A stretch of DNA of 64,000 nucleotides from Ardenticatenaceae bacterium (GCA_020634395.1 JACKBU010000005.1:124001-188000); one strand, 5' to 3'. Numbered from the stretch's first letter, positions 7,552-16,571 are shown. Made by a program: numbers and translations. The notes: generated by a model from the letters alone, not told the origin.

Positions 7552-10500
7552 TTAAACGAGAATGTCTTCCGCCAAAAGTTGGGAAACGGCCGTCCACAGT
7601 TCGCGTCTTAGTTCGGCCAGGTTTGCCACTTCTACCGGTGGTGTGGTTTTGAGCGGGGGTAGTTTTGACCAGACCAGTTCGCTGAAAAATGGTTCTTGGG
7701 CCAGAAAAGGTTCGCGGCAGGCCAGTGTGTGCAGTCTTTCGCGCCATTGATCTTGATTTTGGTAATCGAGCAGTAAGGTTGTGATGGGAACCAGGAAGAG
7801 TAGGGGGATGTAGGCCTGTATCTCAACGGCCGTCCACAAAGCCTCCACCACCATTCGCTGCGCCTTCTCCAGATTGCCCAAACCAAAGAGTGCCTGTCCC
7901 CAACCGGCCGTCGTCCAGGCCACGGCTTCTTCATCATCCAGCGAACTGTAAGCTTCTGCGCTTTGCTCAAACCAATCCTGGGCAGCGCCATAATGACCTG
8001 CTGCTAACTCCAGCCATCCCATCACCCGGTAAGCCCGGCCAATCAGGAAAAGGTGAGTAGAAAAATCAGATTGAATGTGGGTAATTCCTTGTTGGATATT
8101 CTCGCGGGCAGCTTCATACTGACAGGTTAGAGCCTGGAGTTCGCCGTAGAAAATTGCGGGGAAAGCAGCAGTAAAAGGATATCCCAACGCCTTACCCAAA
8201 TCTTTGCCCTCGGTAAGACCGCTTTCTGCCTCTTCAAAGCGTCCGGATAACCACTGCGTCACCGCCATGTTGACTTTTTGCTTGACGATGTCACTGCGAA
8301 AGCCGTGATGGCGCGAAATGGTAAGGGCCTGTTGTATGTAGCGACCGGCAGTTACAAAGTCGCCCTGGAACAGCGACAAAAAAGCCAGCGCTTCCAAGGC
8401 TCTGTTGACTCCCCAAACATTGTCTTGTGTTTGGGACAAGGACAGGCACTCCTCAAACAACCGTCGCGCTTCCTCGTAATCAACCAGATCCCGGGCAACC
8501 CAGCCCAACTGCACCAAAGCCCGGATGGTTTCCCACTGGTTTTGCTGCGCGCGAGCGGCATCCAGATTCTTCTCGAAGCGATGTCTGGCCTCGTGGTAAT
8601 TGCCCATGAGACGGGCAATATTACCGAGCGCATTTTGGGCGCTAAATTCGCCATAGCGATCGCCTAACTGCCGGACCAGGACCAGGCTTTGTTCCAACTG
8701 TTCCCAGGCGCACGGCCTATTTTCCTCTTCAAAGGCGTTAAAATTGCCCATGGTCGCCAAGGCGAACGCTTTTTCGGCGCGCACATCTTCTTGGGATTGT
8801 TCGGCGCTCTCCAGTAAACTGCTTATTTCCTGGAAGGTGTTCTTTACGGTTGCAGTTTGCCCCAGGTGGCGGAGGAAACGGGTATACCAGGTGAGTGTCT
8901 TGGCCAGAACGCGCTGCAACGTGGGGGATTCGGGCAACTGCCGGAGTTTTTGACTGGCTGCCTCGCAAATTGCCAGCCCGTCATACATGCGATCGCGCAT
9001 GTCATAAAAGCGACATAAGCCGCCGACAGCCAGATCGATCCCGGTGACGTCACCTTGGGCAACGGCCCAGTCCCAGGCGGCACGGCCGTTTTCCTGGTCC
9101 GCTTCAATGTGGGCAAAGGCTTCTTGTGGTTGTCCTGCTTTTAACTGGTTTTTGTGATGTTGCAGCAGCGCACAGTAATAATTGGCATGGCGGGTACGAA
9201 CGGCCGTGGCCTGCTCCTCATCTTCTGCCAGCTTCTCCGCTGCATATTGGCGCACCAACTCGTGCAGCTCGTAGCGATCACGCTGCGGGTTGTATTGCAG
9301 AAACGATTTGTTAACCAGATTTGCCAAAGTGCGGATGGACGTGTTCGTTATTTTTTGAGCGGCCGTTCGCGTAAAACCGCCGCGAAAGACGGCCAGTTGA
9401 GCAAACACAGCTTGCTCGTCACGGCCCAGCCGCTGCCAGGAATAATCGAAAACGGCCCGGATGCTGCGATGGCGTTCCGGCGTGTTACGCATCTCCGTTT
9501 CTAGCAAATTGAGGCTGTTTTGAATTTCGTCCGCGATGTCGGACAGAGAAAGCATGTCTACCCATGACGCTGCCAGTTCCACGCCCAGCGGCATGCCGCC
9601 AACGGCGCGGCAGATGCGTGCCAGATCAGGGAGATCGTCGGCGGTGATGGCAAAATTAGGTTGAACCCGATGGGCCGTTTGCAAGAAGAGGCGTACGGCC
9701 GGAGACTGCAGTGCATCTTTTGCTGTGTCCCAATCGGGAAAGGCTAAACCTTGAATGGGATAGATCTGTTCTTCAAGCAGTTGCAGCCGTTCTCGTGAAG
9801 TGACCAAGATTTGGACTCTGGAGGACGTTTGCAATATTTCTGTGACCAGGCCTGCGCCTTCCAACACATGTTCGAAATTGTCCAGGATCAGGAGCAGCTT
9901 TTTATGATGTAGATAGTCGAGCAGTTGATCCTTGGAGGTATGGTTCTCGCTGGGGAAGCGGTTCGGGCGATCATCCTGCCGGCCGCTTTCTAAAGGCAGC
10001 TTTAGCGCGCGGGCAGTGGCAGAAATCAGCTGATCGGCCTTTTGAATATGAGCCAGAGGGACAAAATAAACACCGTGGGGAAAGGTGGCGGTGTTTGTTT
10101 GCTGCTTCTCCGCGGCGGCCAACGCCAACCGCGTTTTGCCCATGCCTCCCGGCCCAACAATGGTAATGAGGCGCGTGTCAGGATCGGCCAGCAAAGCATC
10201 CAGGGCTGCCAATTCTTCATCGCGGCCGATGAAGGGTGTGGGCTGCTGCGGCAAATTATGGGGCAGTGTGCCGGCGTCTGGCAGATCTGTGACGGGGTTG
10301 GTGAGGGATCGCAGCCGGGGAAAAGTTTGGTGTGGCAGGTCCGGATGCAGCAGTCCATAGATGTGAAGCGGGGAAGGATCTTTGCCCAATTGGTGCTCGC
10401 CAAAATCTTGCCAGTAGGCTCCATCGGGCAGTAGAAGGTTTTGGTGAACTGCAGCGGACGCCAGAATCTGGCCGCCCCAGGCGGCGGTGGTTATGGTTTC

Positions 10501-11619
10501 GGTGATGGGCAGGGTTTGGGCAACGGCCGTTTCGTCAGACAAGCTGCCGTGCAAGCCAATCCGCACCCGGAGTTCACCAACCTGTCCCCACTGTTCCTGG
10601 CCAAAAGCCTCCTGAATGGCTAAAGCGCAGGCCAGCGGACGGCCATTCTCGAAGACGGCACGGACTCTGTCTCCCTGTAATTCCAGGATCCGGCCGCCAT
10701 GCTGCTGAATGTGCTGCTCCAGAATTGTGTTATAGCGGTGGAGGGTGGGGATCATCTCTTGCTGGTAGCGATCCCATAGTTGGACAACACCATCGATGTC
10801 GGTGAGCAGGGTGGTGTGGAAACGGCCGTTTGCCGCCTGGGCGGCTTTAACTTTAGGCTGGACTTCCTGGGGCAGGGTGTTGGTCTGGATCTGCCGGTAC
10901 AGGCTGGTGGTTACGGCCGTCGGCTCCACCCCTAGCTCGGCCTGCAAATGGTCGCGGCAAATGAAATACTGGGCGATGGCGGCGCTGCGCTGCCCGCTTT
11001 GCATCAGGGCGATCATTAACTGGCGGTAAGCGCTTTCGCGCAGCTTATCAATTTCGAGTTGTTTCCAGGCGTAGGTTTGGGCCTGGTCGTAAACGGCCGT
11101 TTGCAGGCACTCTTCCGTCAAAGCATCCAGAGTTTCCAGGGCCAGCCGGCGCAAGGATTCTCGCTGCTCCTGGGCCCATTCTTCAAACTCGTTGCTATCG
11201 GACAGATAAAAATCGCTTAAAAAGTCACCTCGATAGAAGGTCATGGCGTTTGCCGGATCGTGTTTGATCTGGGCCGAAAAAGCAGCCACATCCAGAGCGA
11301 AATTTGCCTCCGGGTTAATCTGTACGGTCTGGCGTTCGGCAATCAGCAGGGGAACCATCTTTGGGCCTGTTTTGGAGGGCACTTCGGGTATGGCCTGGCG
11401 CAGGCGGTAGATGGTCTGGCGTAAGTTGACCTGGGCCGAAGGCGAGGGCAAATCCGGCCACAGGATGCTCATCAAGGATTCGCGCCGGTGAATCTGTTCG
11501 GCCTCCATGACGAGATAGATTAACAAGGCCTGAACTTTGTTCGTGCGAAATTTGTATAACGGCTGATCACCCAGCGATGCTGAAAACGGTCCTAACAGGA
11601 AAATTGATAAGTCAGGCAT
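7552..11619 (-). CDS. Giant SARP-type regulator: OmpR-HTH/BTAD, cyclase-like domain, STAND ATPase, TPR repeats
   Basis: 1355 residues from the ATG at 11619 (MPDLSIFLLGPF, the usual opening of BTAD regulators); a TTG at 11655 could extend it. Order: winged-helix DNA-binding domain (about 1-90, with NLRQTIYRLRQ), BTAD helices (about 100-250), a class III cyclase-like domain (about 275-420) keeping Asp in LLTDIDG and GDRVRAVF, then a STAND/NB-ARC ATPase starting FIGRDEEL with Walker A GPGGMGKT and Walker B LLLILDN. About 500 residues of TPR-like helices follow. It is a stand-alone signal-integrating transcription activator. Target genes are unknown; the 64-residue orphan gene lies divergently upstream. 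Confidence 0.85.
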   Translation of the reverse strand: MPDLSIFLLGPFSASLGDQPLYKFRTNKVQALLIYLVMEAEQIHRRESLMSILWPDLPSPSAQVNLRQTIYRLRQAIPEVPSKTGPKMVPLLIAERQTVQINPEANFALDVAAFSAQIKHDPANAMTFYRGDFLSDFYLSDSNEFEEWAQEQRESLRRLALETLDALTEECLQTAVYDQAQTYAWKQLEIDKLRESAYRQLMIALMQSGQRSAAIAQYFICRDHLQAELGVEPTAVTTSLYRQIQTNTLPQEVQPKVKAAQAANGRFHTTLLTDIDGVVQLWDRYQQEMIPTLHRYNTILEQHIQQHGGRILELQGDRVRAVFENGRPLACALAIQEAFGQEQWGQVGELRVRIGLHGSLSDETAVAQTLPITETITTAAWGGQILASAAVHQNLLLPDGAYWQDFGEHQLGKDPSPLHIYGLLHPDLPHQTFPRLRSLTNPVTDLPDAGTLPHNLPQQPTPFIGRDEELAALDALLADPDTRLITIVGPGGMGKTRLALAAAEKQQTNTATFPHGVYFVPLAHIQKADQLISATARALKLPLESGRQDDRPNRFPSENHTSKDQLLDYLHHKKLLLILDNFEHVLEGAGLVTEILQTSSRVQILVTSRERLQLLEEQIYPIQGLAFPDWDTAKDALQSPAVRLFLQTAHRVQPNFAITADDLPDLARICRAVGGMPLGVELAASWVDMLSLSDIADEIQNSLNLLETEMRNTPERHRSIRAVFDYSWQRLGRDEQAVFAQLAVFRGGFTRTAAQKITNTSIRTLANLVNKSFLQYNPQRDRYELHELVRQYAAEKLAEDEEQATAVRTRHANYYCALLQHHKNQLKAGQPQEAFAHIEADQENGRAAWDWAVAQGDVTGIDLAVGGLCRFYDMRDRMYDGLAICEAASQKLRQLPESPTLQRVLAKTLTWYTRFLRHLGQTATVKNTFQEISSLLESAEQSQEDVRAEKAFALATMGNFNAFEEENRPCAWEQLEQSLVLVRQLGDRYGEFSAQNALGNIARLMGNYHEARHRFEKNLDAARAQQNQWETIRALVQLGWVARDLVDYEEARRLFEECLSLSQTQDNVWGVNRALEALAFLSLFQGDFVTAGRYIQQALTISRHHGFRSDIVKQKVNMAVTQWLSGRFEEAESGLTEGKDLGKALGYPFTAAFPAIFYGELQALTCQYEAARENIQQGITHIQSDFSTHLFLIGRAYRVMGWLELAAGHYGAAQDWFEQSAEAYSSLDDEEAVAWTTAGWGQALFGLGNLEKAQRMVVEALWTAVEIQAYIPLLFLVPITTLLLDYQNQDQWRERLHTLACREPFLAQEPFFSELVWSKLPPLKTTPPVEVANLAELRRELWTAVSQLLAEDILV

Positions 11620-11902
11620 GACCAGAATTGAAGACGCCCCAGGGATTATTTTCAATAGTCATGAGTCAATGAAGTTGTACGGATGACCTTGTAAACAAGG
11701 GGCAAATCTTCAGACAAATTCTATCACACTGTCTGTGCGCCATGGTTATGGATTGTTAACGCGGCACGGCCGTTTGGTCACGCTGTGGTTACGGACAGGT
11801 TACGGGCGTCTGGCATACTATCAACATCAATAGAACGTGTAATCACAGATGTTAAGAAGGTCTTGCAATTATAGATTTTGTGCATCTAAGGAGATTTGAG
11901 AA

Positions 11903-12097
11903 ATGTTATACTACCATATGGACGAAAAAATGGCTGAAGCTCGTATAGATGCGATCATTGAAGATGTGAAAGAATATCGTCAGGCGCAAAAGGTTAACCG
12001 GGAACGGACTTTCCGTATGCCAAACCTGAGCCACCTGTTCGCGAACTGGAAATCGGAACCGGAGCAGGACACGGCCGTCGTTACCCAGCCCTGCTAA
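11903..12097 (+). CDS. Small orphan protein, 64 residues
   Basis: A good Shine-Dalgarno (AAGGAG, 9 bases upstream) and a strong terminator immediately downstream mark this as a real, independently transcribed gene. The product starts MLYYHMDEKMAEARIDAIIEDVKEYRQ. It is helical, charged in its first half, then basic (NRERTFRMPNLSHLF) with a short hydrophilic tail. There is no signal peptide or membrane segment, and no Cys pair (one C-terminal Cys). I do not recognise a family. It is divergent from the giant SARP regulator with about 280 bases between, so regulation by it is possible but unproven. Confidence 0.72.
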   Translation: MLYYHMDEKMAEARIDAIIEDVKEYRQAQKVNRERTFRMPNLSHLFANWKSEPEQDTAVVTQPC

Positions 12098-12122
12098 CAT
12101 GCCACAACTGAAACGATTAAAC

Positions 12123-12160
12123 AGAGAGCCTATTGGTTGATGCCAGTAGGCTCTTTTTTT
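12123..12160 (+). terminator. Intrinsic terminator of the 64-residue gene
   Basis: Stem AGAGCCTA (12125-12132) with TAGGCTCT (12147-12154), extended inward by TTGG/CCAG pairs including a wobble to 13 bp, loop TTGATG, followed by a run of seven T. Confidence 0.9.
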
Positions 12161-12502
12161 ATTGGTTGGCTAAAAAAGCGAGTGCTTTGCCAGTGAGTGC
12201 GGGGTGGGGAGGGGAAACGGCCGTGTTTTCCCCGGCCACTGCTTATATTTTCTTGCGGTGGACAATCTGGTCGTCTAACCAGCAAACCGTGTTGTTTGCG
12301 CCTATCTTTAGTTATGTTCGCCAATCCACTCGCAGTCATCACCTTAGTTAGATGTGGCCGGGTTCATTTTGTGGCACACTATGCTCAACTTAATGAGAGA
12401 TAGGGTTGTGGATCAAGCATCCCAACTTTGCTTAACCCTTTCCCTCTTAACAGCGCAAATTAGCCTGTTAAAAGATGACTATCCCTGGAATCAGGAGGAT
12501 TT
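12161..12502. other. Intergenic stretch upstream of the CPBP protease gene
   Basis: No supported gene. It holds one ACGGCCGT element near 12219 inside a longer GGGGAAA...TTTTCCCC palindrome, and AT-rich sequence before the AGGAGG site of the next gene that could contain its promoter. I cannot place -35/-10 boxes with confidence. Confidence 0.5.
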
Positions 12503-13174
12503 ATGGATACAACAACCCCAAAATTAACAGATCGACGCGACAGTCCATGGTGGGAAATCTTAGTGGTAATGGGAGCTTCCCTATCTATCAGCCTGTTTTT
12601 TCCCAGCCTGGAGATAGTTGGCATTCTTATTCCTATTGCCTATCTGATCATTGAACATCATCTGCGCCATCGAACCTGGATAGAAAGCGGATTTCAGTTT
12701 AAGAATCTTCCTCAGGACCTGCTTCATAATTGGGGATGGGTGCTGCTGGTGAGTATTGGGTTCCAGGCCCTTTCGGTGTTCGGTGCTTATTTCCTGTTGC
12801 CGGAATTTTCTTCCCACGTTTTGGCCAGGCTCCCCTTTGATTTGCATACGTTAAACGCAGGTTTATTCAGCACCATATTGGTCGTTACGTTAGGGGAAGA
12901 AATTATCTATCGGGCGCTATTCCAAAAGCGGTTAAGCGGCTTTTTGCCGGTTTCCGTGGCTATATTGTTGTCTTCTCTAACTTTTGCGCTGATGCACTAT
13001 GCTTCAGGGCCGGCTCTCATCGTTTTTACTGACCTGGCTTTGATTTTCGTGGACAGCGTTGTATACGGCATTATCTTTGCCCGTTCTAATAACGTCTTTG
13101 CCTCCTGGATAGCTCACTTTCTGGCCGATGTCTTTGGCATCATTTTCTTATTGGTCCTTATGTGGGGGCGTTAA
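12503..13174 (+). CDS. CPBP-family intramembrane metalloprotease (CAAX protease-like)
   Basis: 223 residues with six or so membrane segments. The CPBP/Abi motifs are present: EEIIYRALFQKRL (motif 1, Glu-Glu plus Arg, about 131-143) and FALMH (motif 2 His, about 165-170), followed by a C-terminal helix with ASWIAHFLADVFG, the third His-bearing motif. These residues form the zinc-independent-looking glutamate protease centre of the Rce1/CPBP family. A strong ribosome site AGGAGGAT precedes the ATG. The next gene overlaps its end by 13 bases, so the two are likely co-transcribed. The substrate is unknown; family members process peptides or confer bacteriocin immunity. Confidence 0.88.
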   Translation: MDTTTPKLTDRRDSPWWEILVVMGASLSISLFFPSLEIVGILIPIAYLIIEHHLRHRTWIESGFQFKNLPQDLLHNWGWVLLVSIGFQALSVFGAYFLLPEFSSHVLARLPFDLHTLNAGLFSTILVVTLGEEIIYRALFQKRLSGFLPVSVAILLSSLTFALMHYASGPALIVFTDLALIFVDSVVYGIIFARSNNVFASWIAHFLADVFGIIFLLVLMWGR

Positions 13175-13789
13175 AGATCGCTCGTTTTGCAGAGTTTTTT
13201 CATCTGCTCTGGCGGAATCGTAAAGCGTATGTTTTGCTGACTGTCATCTACTACGGCCTTGTCTTGGGCGGTATGATATGGGTCTCTCATCATCTGGACC
13301 TGACATCCAGTTTGCGAACTTCTATAAGAGGTAATTTCAACCAGTCGCTCATCCAGGCATATGACCGGGGAGATGTTCTACCGGCAATTTATCTGACGTT
13401 TCTCAATAACTTCTTTTTGGCTTCCCTGGCAGCCATCACACTGCCTTCGCTGCTGATTCCCTTTTGGGGTTTATTGATCGGGGCAGTGCGGGCGATATTG
13501 TGGGGTGTAGCCCTTTCGCCATCAGATCCGAGTTATGGCCTTAAAATCATCCCACATTCGTTTACGGGTCTAGGGTTACATTCTGGGGATGCTGGCCGTT
13601 TATTTGCTGTGGCACAACTTTTTCTGGCCACGTCGGATAGGCGCGGCGACACGTCGAGAGGGTTATATGCAGGGGTTACGGCAAACGGCCGTTCTCTACA
13701 TAGGCGTGTTTGTTCTTTTGTCGTTGGCGGCTGTCTATGAGGCGCTGGTAGCTATCTATTTGGTTCCGGTTTTGCAGCCCGCCGGATAG
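13162..13789 (+). pseudogene. SpoIIM/DUF95-like membrane protein gene interrupted by a frameshift
   Basis: The first frame starts with GTG at 13162 inside the end of the CPBP gene and encodes a typical SpoIIM-like membrane protein (TFLNNFFLASLAAITLPSLLIPF ... GLLIGAVRAILWG). After PHSFTGL near 13570 it becomes non-membranous. The hydrophobic continuation GYILGMLAVYLLWHN and two further helices reappear in the +1 frame from about 13572 and end at 13789. Adding two bases in the G-run at 13571-13576 would restore PHSFTGL-x-GYILG, the expected family sequence. It is either a recent indel mutation or a sequencing/assembly error. Function unknown; SpoIIM is a membrane component of the sporulation peptidoglycan machinery, while such homologues occur widely in non-sporulating bacteria. 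Confidence 0.75.
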
Positions 13790-13843
13790 CGTGTGCTGCA
13801 GGCAGCATGAACACCAGACGAGAAGCTTGGCCCGGTTCGTTAT

Positions 13844-14863
13844 TTACCTTACGGAACTTTCGCGCACGATTAGTTCTGGCTGCAACAAGACGGGCGGAGG
13901 CGGGTCACCATTCTCATTGCTGATCCTGGCCAAGAGTTGTTTAACACCCTGGCATCCCATCTTGGCAATATCCTGGCGCACCGTGCTCAATGCCGGCGTA
14001 AAATAAGGCGCTTCCGGGATGTCATCATACCCTACGATAGCCAGGTCTTCGGGAATTTTGCGCCCCATTTGTTGCGCCATCTTCATTGCCCCCAGAGCCA
14101 TCTGATCGTTGCAGACGAAGACGGCATCCATCTCCGGGTGCCATTCCAGCAGCAGCCGGATGGACCTTTCGCCACTGCTAGGGGTCCAATCGCCGTTTGT
14201 AACGTAGCTTTCGTCCACGGAACGGCCGTTTTCAGCCAGCGCTTCTCGCCAGCCCAATTCTCGCTGCCGGGCTTCCCACCATTCCATTGGCCCGGTGATG
14301 ATGCCAATTTTTTGCCGCCCTTGATCAATTAAGTGTTGCGTGGCTATATGCCCGCCATGCTTGTTGTCGATTACGGCCGTTATCAGATTCGGGCGCGGCT
14401 GCACATTCAGAAAAACCAGAGGAATAGAAACCGTGTGCAGGGCCTGTTGAATCCAATCCCGATTTTGCCCAATTTCTGGTACGGCCCACAAAATACCGTC
14501 CACATGGTAGGATAAAATATCTCGCAGAATATTCTCGGCATTCTGGACCTCAGCATTCTCCAAGATTTTCAGCATCAAGGAATAGCCCTCTTTTACGGCC
14601 GCTTCCTGAATCCCCGCCAGCAGCAGAGAAGGGCCATACAGCCCCAGGCCATAGCTGACAACTCCCAGTGAATAACTTTGTCCCTGGATAAGGCTGCGGG
14701 CTATTTTACTCGGCTGATAACCCAGTTTTTCGATGATTGCCTGAACATGTTCACGGGTATCGGAAGCGACGTCTGGACGGCCGTTTGCCACCCGAGACAC
14801 AGTTTGGGTAGAGACCCCTGCTGCTTCGGCGACATCTCGAATTGTTATACGTTTCCGGCTCAT
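13844..14863 (-). CDS. LacI-family repressor of the arabinose locus
   Basis: 339 residues. The N-terminal LacI helix-turn-helix and hinge are complete (ITIRDVAEAAGVSTQTVSRV, residues 6-25; then the L-x-Y-x-P-S-K-I-A-R-S-L motif), followed by a periplasmic-binding-protein-like effector domain (GVVSYGLGLYGPSLL ... VGYDDIPEAPYFTPALSTVRQ). It is divergent from the arabinose transport/catabolism operon with paired operators on both promoters, so it most likely represses both in the absence of L-arabinose or a derivative. The effector is inferred from context. Its promoter is TTGACA-17-TATACT with an operator at the start site, indicating autoregulation. Confidence 0.9.
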   Translation of the reverse strand: MSRKRITIRDVAEAAGVSTQTVSRVANGRPDVASDTREHVQAIIEKLGYQPSKIARSLIQGQSYSLGVVSYGLGLYGPSLLLAGIQEAAVKEGYSLMLKILENAEVQNAENILRDILSYHVDGILWAVPEIGQNRDWIQQALHTVSIPLVFLNVQPRPNLITAVIDNKHGGHIATQHLIDQGRQKIGIITGPMEWWEARQRELGWREALAENGRSVDESYVTNGDWTPSSGERSIRLLLEWHPEMDAVFVCNDQMALGAMKMAQQMGRKIPEDLAIVGYDDIPEAPYFTPALSTVRQDIAKMGCQGVKQLLARISNENGDPPPPVLLQPELIVRESSVR

Positions 14864-14908
14864 AATAGATCCTTAAGGAAGCATGTCTAAATGCCAGCAG
14901 GCGAGATT

Positions 14909-14920
14909 GTTATCGTTAAC
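14909..14920 (-). promoter_or_regulatory. LacI-type operator O1 (regulator side)
   Basis: GTTATCGTTAAC differs at one base from the perfect palindrome GTTAACGTTAAC with central CG, the usual symmetry of LacI-family sites. It lies just downstream of the -10 of the regulator promoter, over the expected start site. Confidence 0.75.
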
Positions 14921-14927
14921 ATTTTTG

Positions 14928-14956
14928 AGTATAACATATCCGGGAACGGGTGTCAA
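14928..14956 (-). promoter_or_regulatory. Sigma70-type promoter of the LacI-family gene
   Basis: On the minus strand: TTGACA (14951-14956), 17-base spacer, TATACT (14928-14933). Confidence 0.82.
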
Positions 14957-15055
14957 TCCGCCTTTGCAAGCGATATTTGCCGCAGATTGCCGTCCGTTTG
15001 CCTGGTATCCGGCTCCAATTTTATCCAAAATGCACAAAATTTTCCGCCAAAACCC

Positions 15056-15084
15056 TTGACTTCGCCCAAAGTGCGTGTTATATT
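15056..15084 (+). promoter_or_regulatory. Sigma70-type promoter of the arabinose transport/catabolism operon
   Basis: TTGACT (15056-15061), 17-base spacer, TATATT (15079-15084), immediately followed by the tandem operator. A transcript starting near 15091 would carry a leader of about 260 bases. Confidence 0.82.
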
Positions 15085-15108
15085 GTTAACGTTATCGGGA
15101 ACGTTAAC
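15085..15108 (+). promoter_or_regulatory. Tandem LacI-type operators O2/O3 (operon side)
   Basis: GTTAACGTT (15085-15093) and AACGTTAAC (15100-15108) are exact inverted repeats around ATCGGG. Each can also be read as a 12-bp LacI-type site with central CG: 15085-15096 has one mismatch to GTTAACGTTAAC, 15097-15108 has two. They overlap the expected transcription start directly after the -10 box. Confidence 0.8.
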
Positions 15109-15348
15109 GGGCACTTGAAGAGGAGAATCCTGGCAGAATATGGAATTTTTAAGCGCCAGGGACAGAAGAGTTCAATGAAATTTAGGAGAGATTTATGGTG
15201 TGAATCGTGTCGCTGTTGCAACGGAGTATTCGCTTTGCCGGTTGTTGAGAAACGGCCGTTTCAGAAAGCGCCCTGATAAATCAAAACGCTCAGATGCGCT
15301 AGAAGTCAAAATCGCAAATCCCAAAACAATTAATTAAGGAAGAGAAAA

Positions 15349-16512
15349 ATGAAAAACACAAAACTATCTTTGATGTTAATTGCCTTGTTAGCAGCCCTGA
15401 TCTTAAGTGCGTGTGGCGCCACACCAGAAAGCACCACCCCTGATACAGCAAGCAGTGGCGATTCCGCTAACTCTGCTTCCACTTCTGAAGAAACATCCAG
15501 CGAAACCAGCACGTCCTCAGACGCCAAACTAATCGGCATCTCCATGCCCACCAAATCCTCCCAACGCTGGATTGACGATGGCAACAACATGGTCAAGTAC
15601 TTTGAAGAAGCTGGATTCCAGACCGACCTGCAGTACGCTGAGGACGACATTCCCAACCAGTTATCCCAAATCGAAAACATGATCACCAAAGGCGTAGACG
15701 TTCTCGTCATCGCTGCCATCGACGGCACCACCCTCTCCGACGTCCTGCAACAGGCCGCCGACCAGGGTATCCTTGTCATCGCTTACGATCGCCTCATTCG
15801 CGACAGCGCCAACGTAGACTACTACTCCACTTTCGACAACTTCCAGGTGGGCGTCATTCAGGGTAGCTACATCGTCAATGCTTTGGGTCTAGAAGATGGC
15901 AACGGCCCCTTCAACATCGAACTCTTCGGTGGCTCCCCCGACGACAACAACGCTTACTTCTTCTATGATGGCGCTATGTCCGTCCTGCAGCCCTACATTG
16001 ATAATGGTCAGCTCGTTGTTCAGAGCGGGCAAGAGGGCATGGACGTCGTATCCACCCTGCGCTGGGACGGCGCTACCGCCCAGGCTCGTATGGACAACCT
16101 CCTCAGCGCCTACTACACCGACAAAAAAGTTGACGCCGTCCTCTCCCCCTATGATGGCCTGAGCATCGGCATTATCTCTTCGCTGAAGGGTGTCGGTTAC
16201 GGTACAGCCGACCTGCCCATGCCCGTTGTCACGGGTCAGGATGCAGAAGTTCCTTCCATCAAATCCATCATCGCTGGCGAACAGACCGAAACCGTCTTCA
16301 AAGATACCCGCGAATTGGCCCGCACGACCGTTGACATGGTTGTTGCTGCTCTCAACGGGCAGGAAGTCCCGATCAACGACACCGAAACTTACGACAACGG
16401 CGTAAAGGTAGTGCCCTCTTATCTGTTGGTTCCGGTTGACGTGGACGCCAACAACTGGAAAGAAGTTCTGGTTGACAGTGGTTACTACACAGCTGACCAG
16501 TTTGAACAGTAA
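15349..16512 (+). CDS. chvE: ChvE-type multiple-monosaccharide ABC transporter substrate-binding lipoprotein
   Basis: 387 residues. Lipoprotein signal with lipobox LSAC (Cys about 22), then a Ser/Thr/Glu-rich linker (about 25-55) common for surface-anchored binding proteins. The mature part follows the ChvE/XylF fold (IGISMPTKSSQRWIDDGNNM ... VIAYDRLIRDSANVDYY ... GQDAEVPSIKSIIAGEQ). It delivers aldoses such as L-arabinose, xylose or galactose to GguAB, encoded next. A strong ribosome site AAGGAAGAG precedes the ATG. Codon use is biased to C-ending codons and the gene has no ACGGCCGT, consistent with high expression. It is the first gene of the operon, followed by a stable hairpin. Confidence 0.92.
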   Translation: MKNTKLSLMLIALLAALILSACGATPESTTPDTASSGDSANSASTSEETSSETSTSSDAKLIGISMPTKSSQRWIDDGNNMVKYFEEAGFQTDLQYAEDDIPNQLSQIENMITKGVDVLVIAAIDGTTLSDVLQQAADQGILVIAYDRLIRDSANVDYYSTFDNFQVGVIQGSYIVNALGLEDGNGPFNIELFGGSPDDNNAYFFYDGAMSVLQPYIDNGQLVVQSGQEGMDVVSTLRWDGATAQARMDNLLSAYYTDKKVDAVLSPYDGLSIGIISSLKGVGYGTADLPMPVVTGQDAEVPSIKSIIAGEQTETVFKDTRELARTTVDMVVAALNGQEVPINDTETYDNGVKVVPSYLLVPVDVDANNWKEVLVDSGYYTADQFEQ

Positions 16513-16534
16513 GCCGTAACACAGAGTAAATAAA

Positions 16535-16571
16535 TTAGGAGACAGTCACTTTTCTGGTGGCTGTCTCCTAA
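16535..16571 (+). terminator. Strong intercistronic hairpin after the binding-protein gene
   Basis: Perfect 11-bp stem TTAGGAGACAG (16535-16545) / CTGTCTCCTAA (16561-16571), extended inward with TCAC/GTGG pairs. No T-run follows, so it may act as a partial terminator or 3' mRNA stabiliser that raises binding-protein levels over the transporter. Confidence 0.75.

Noticed and set aside
15175..15276. 33-codon ORF with CxxCxCC in the arabinose operon leader
   Set aside because: No ribosome site at its ATG. A better AGGAG nearby precedes only ATG-GTG-TGA (15195-15203), too short to call a gene, although such a minimal ORF could act as a leader.
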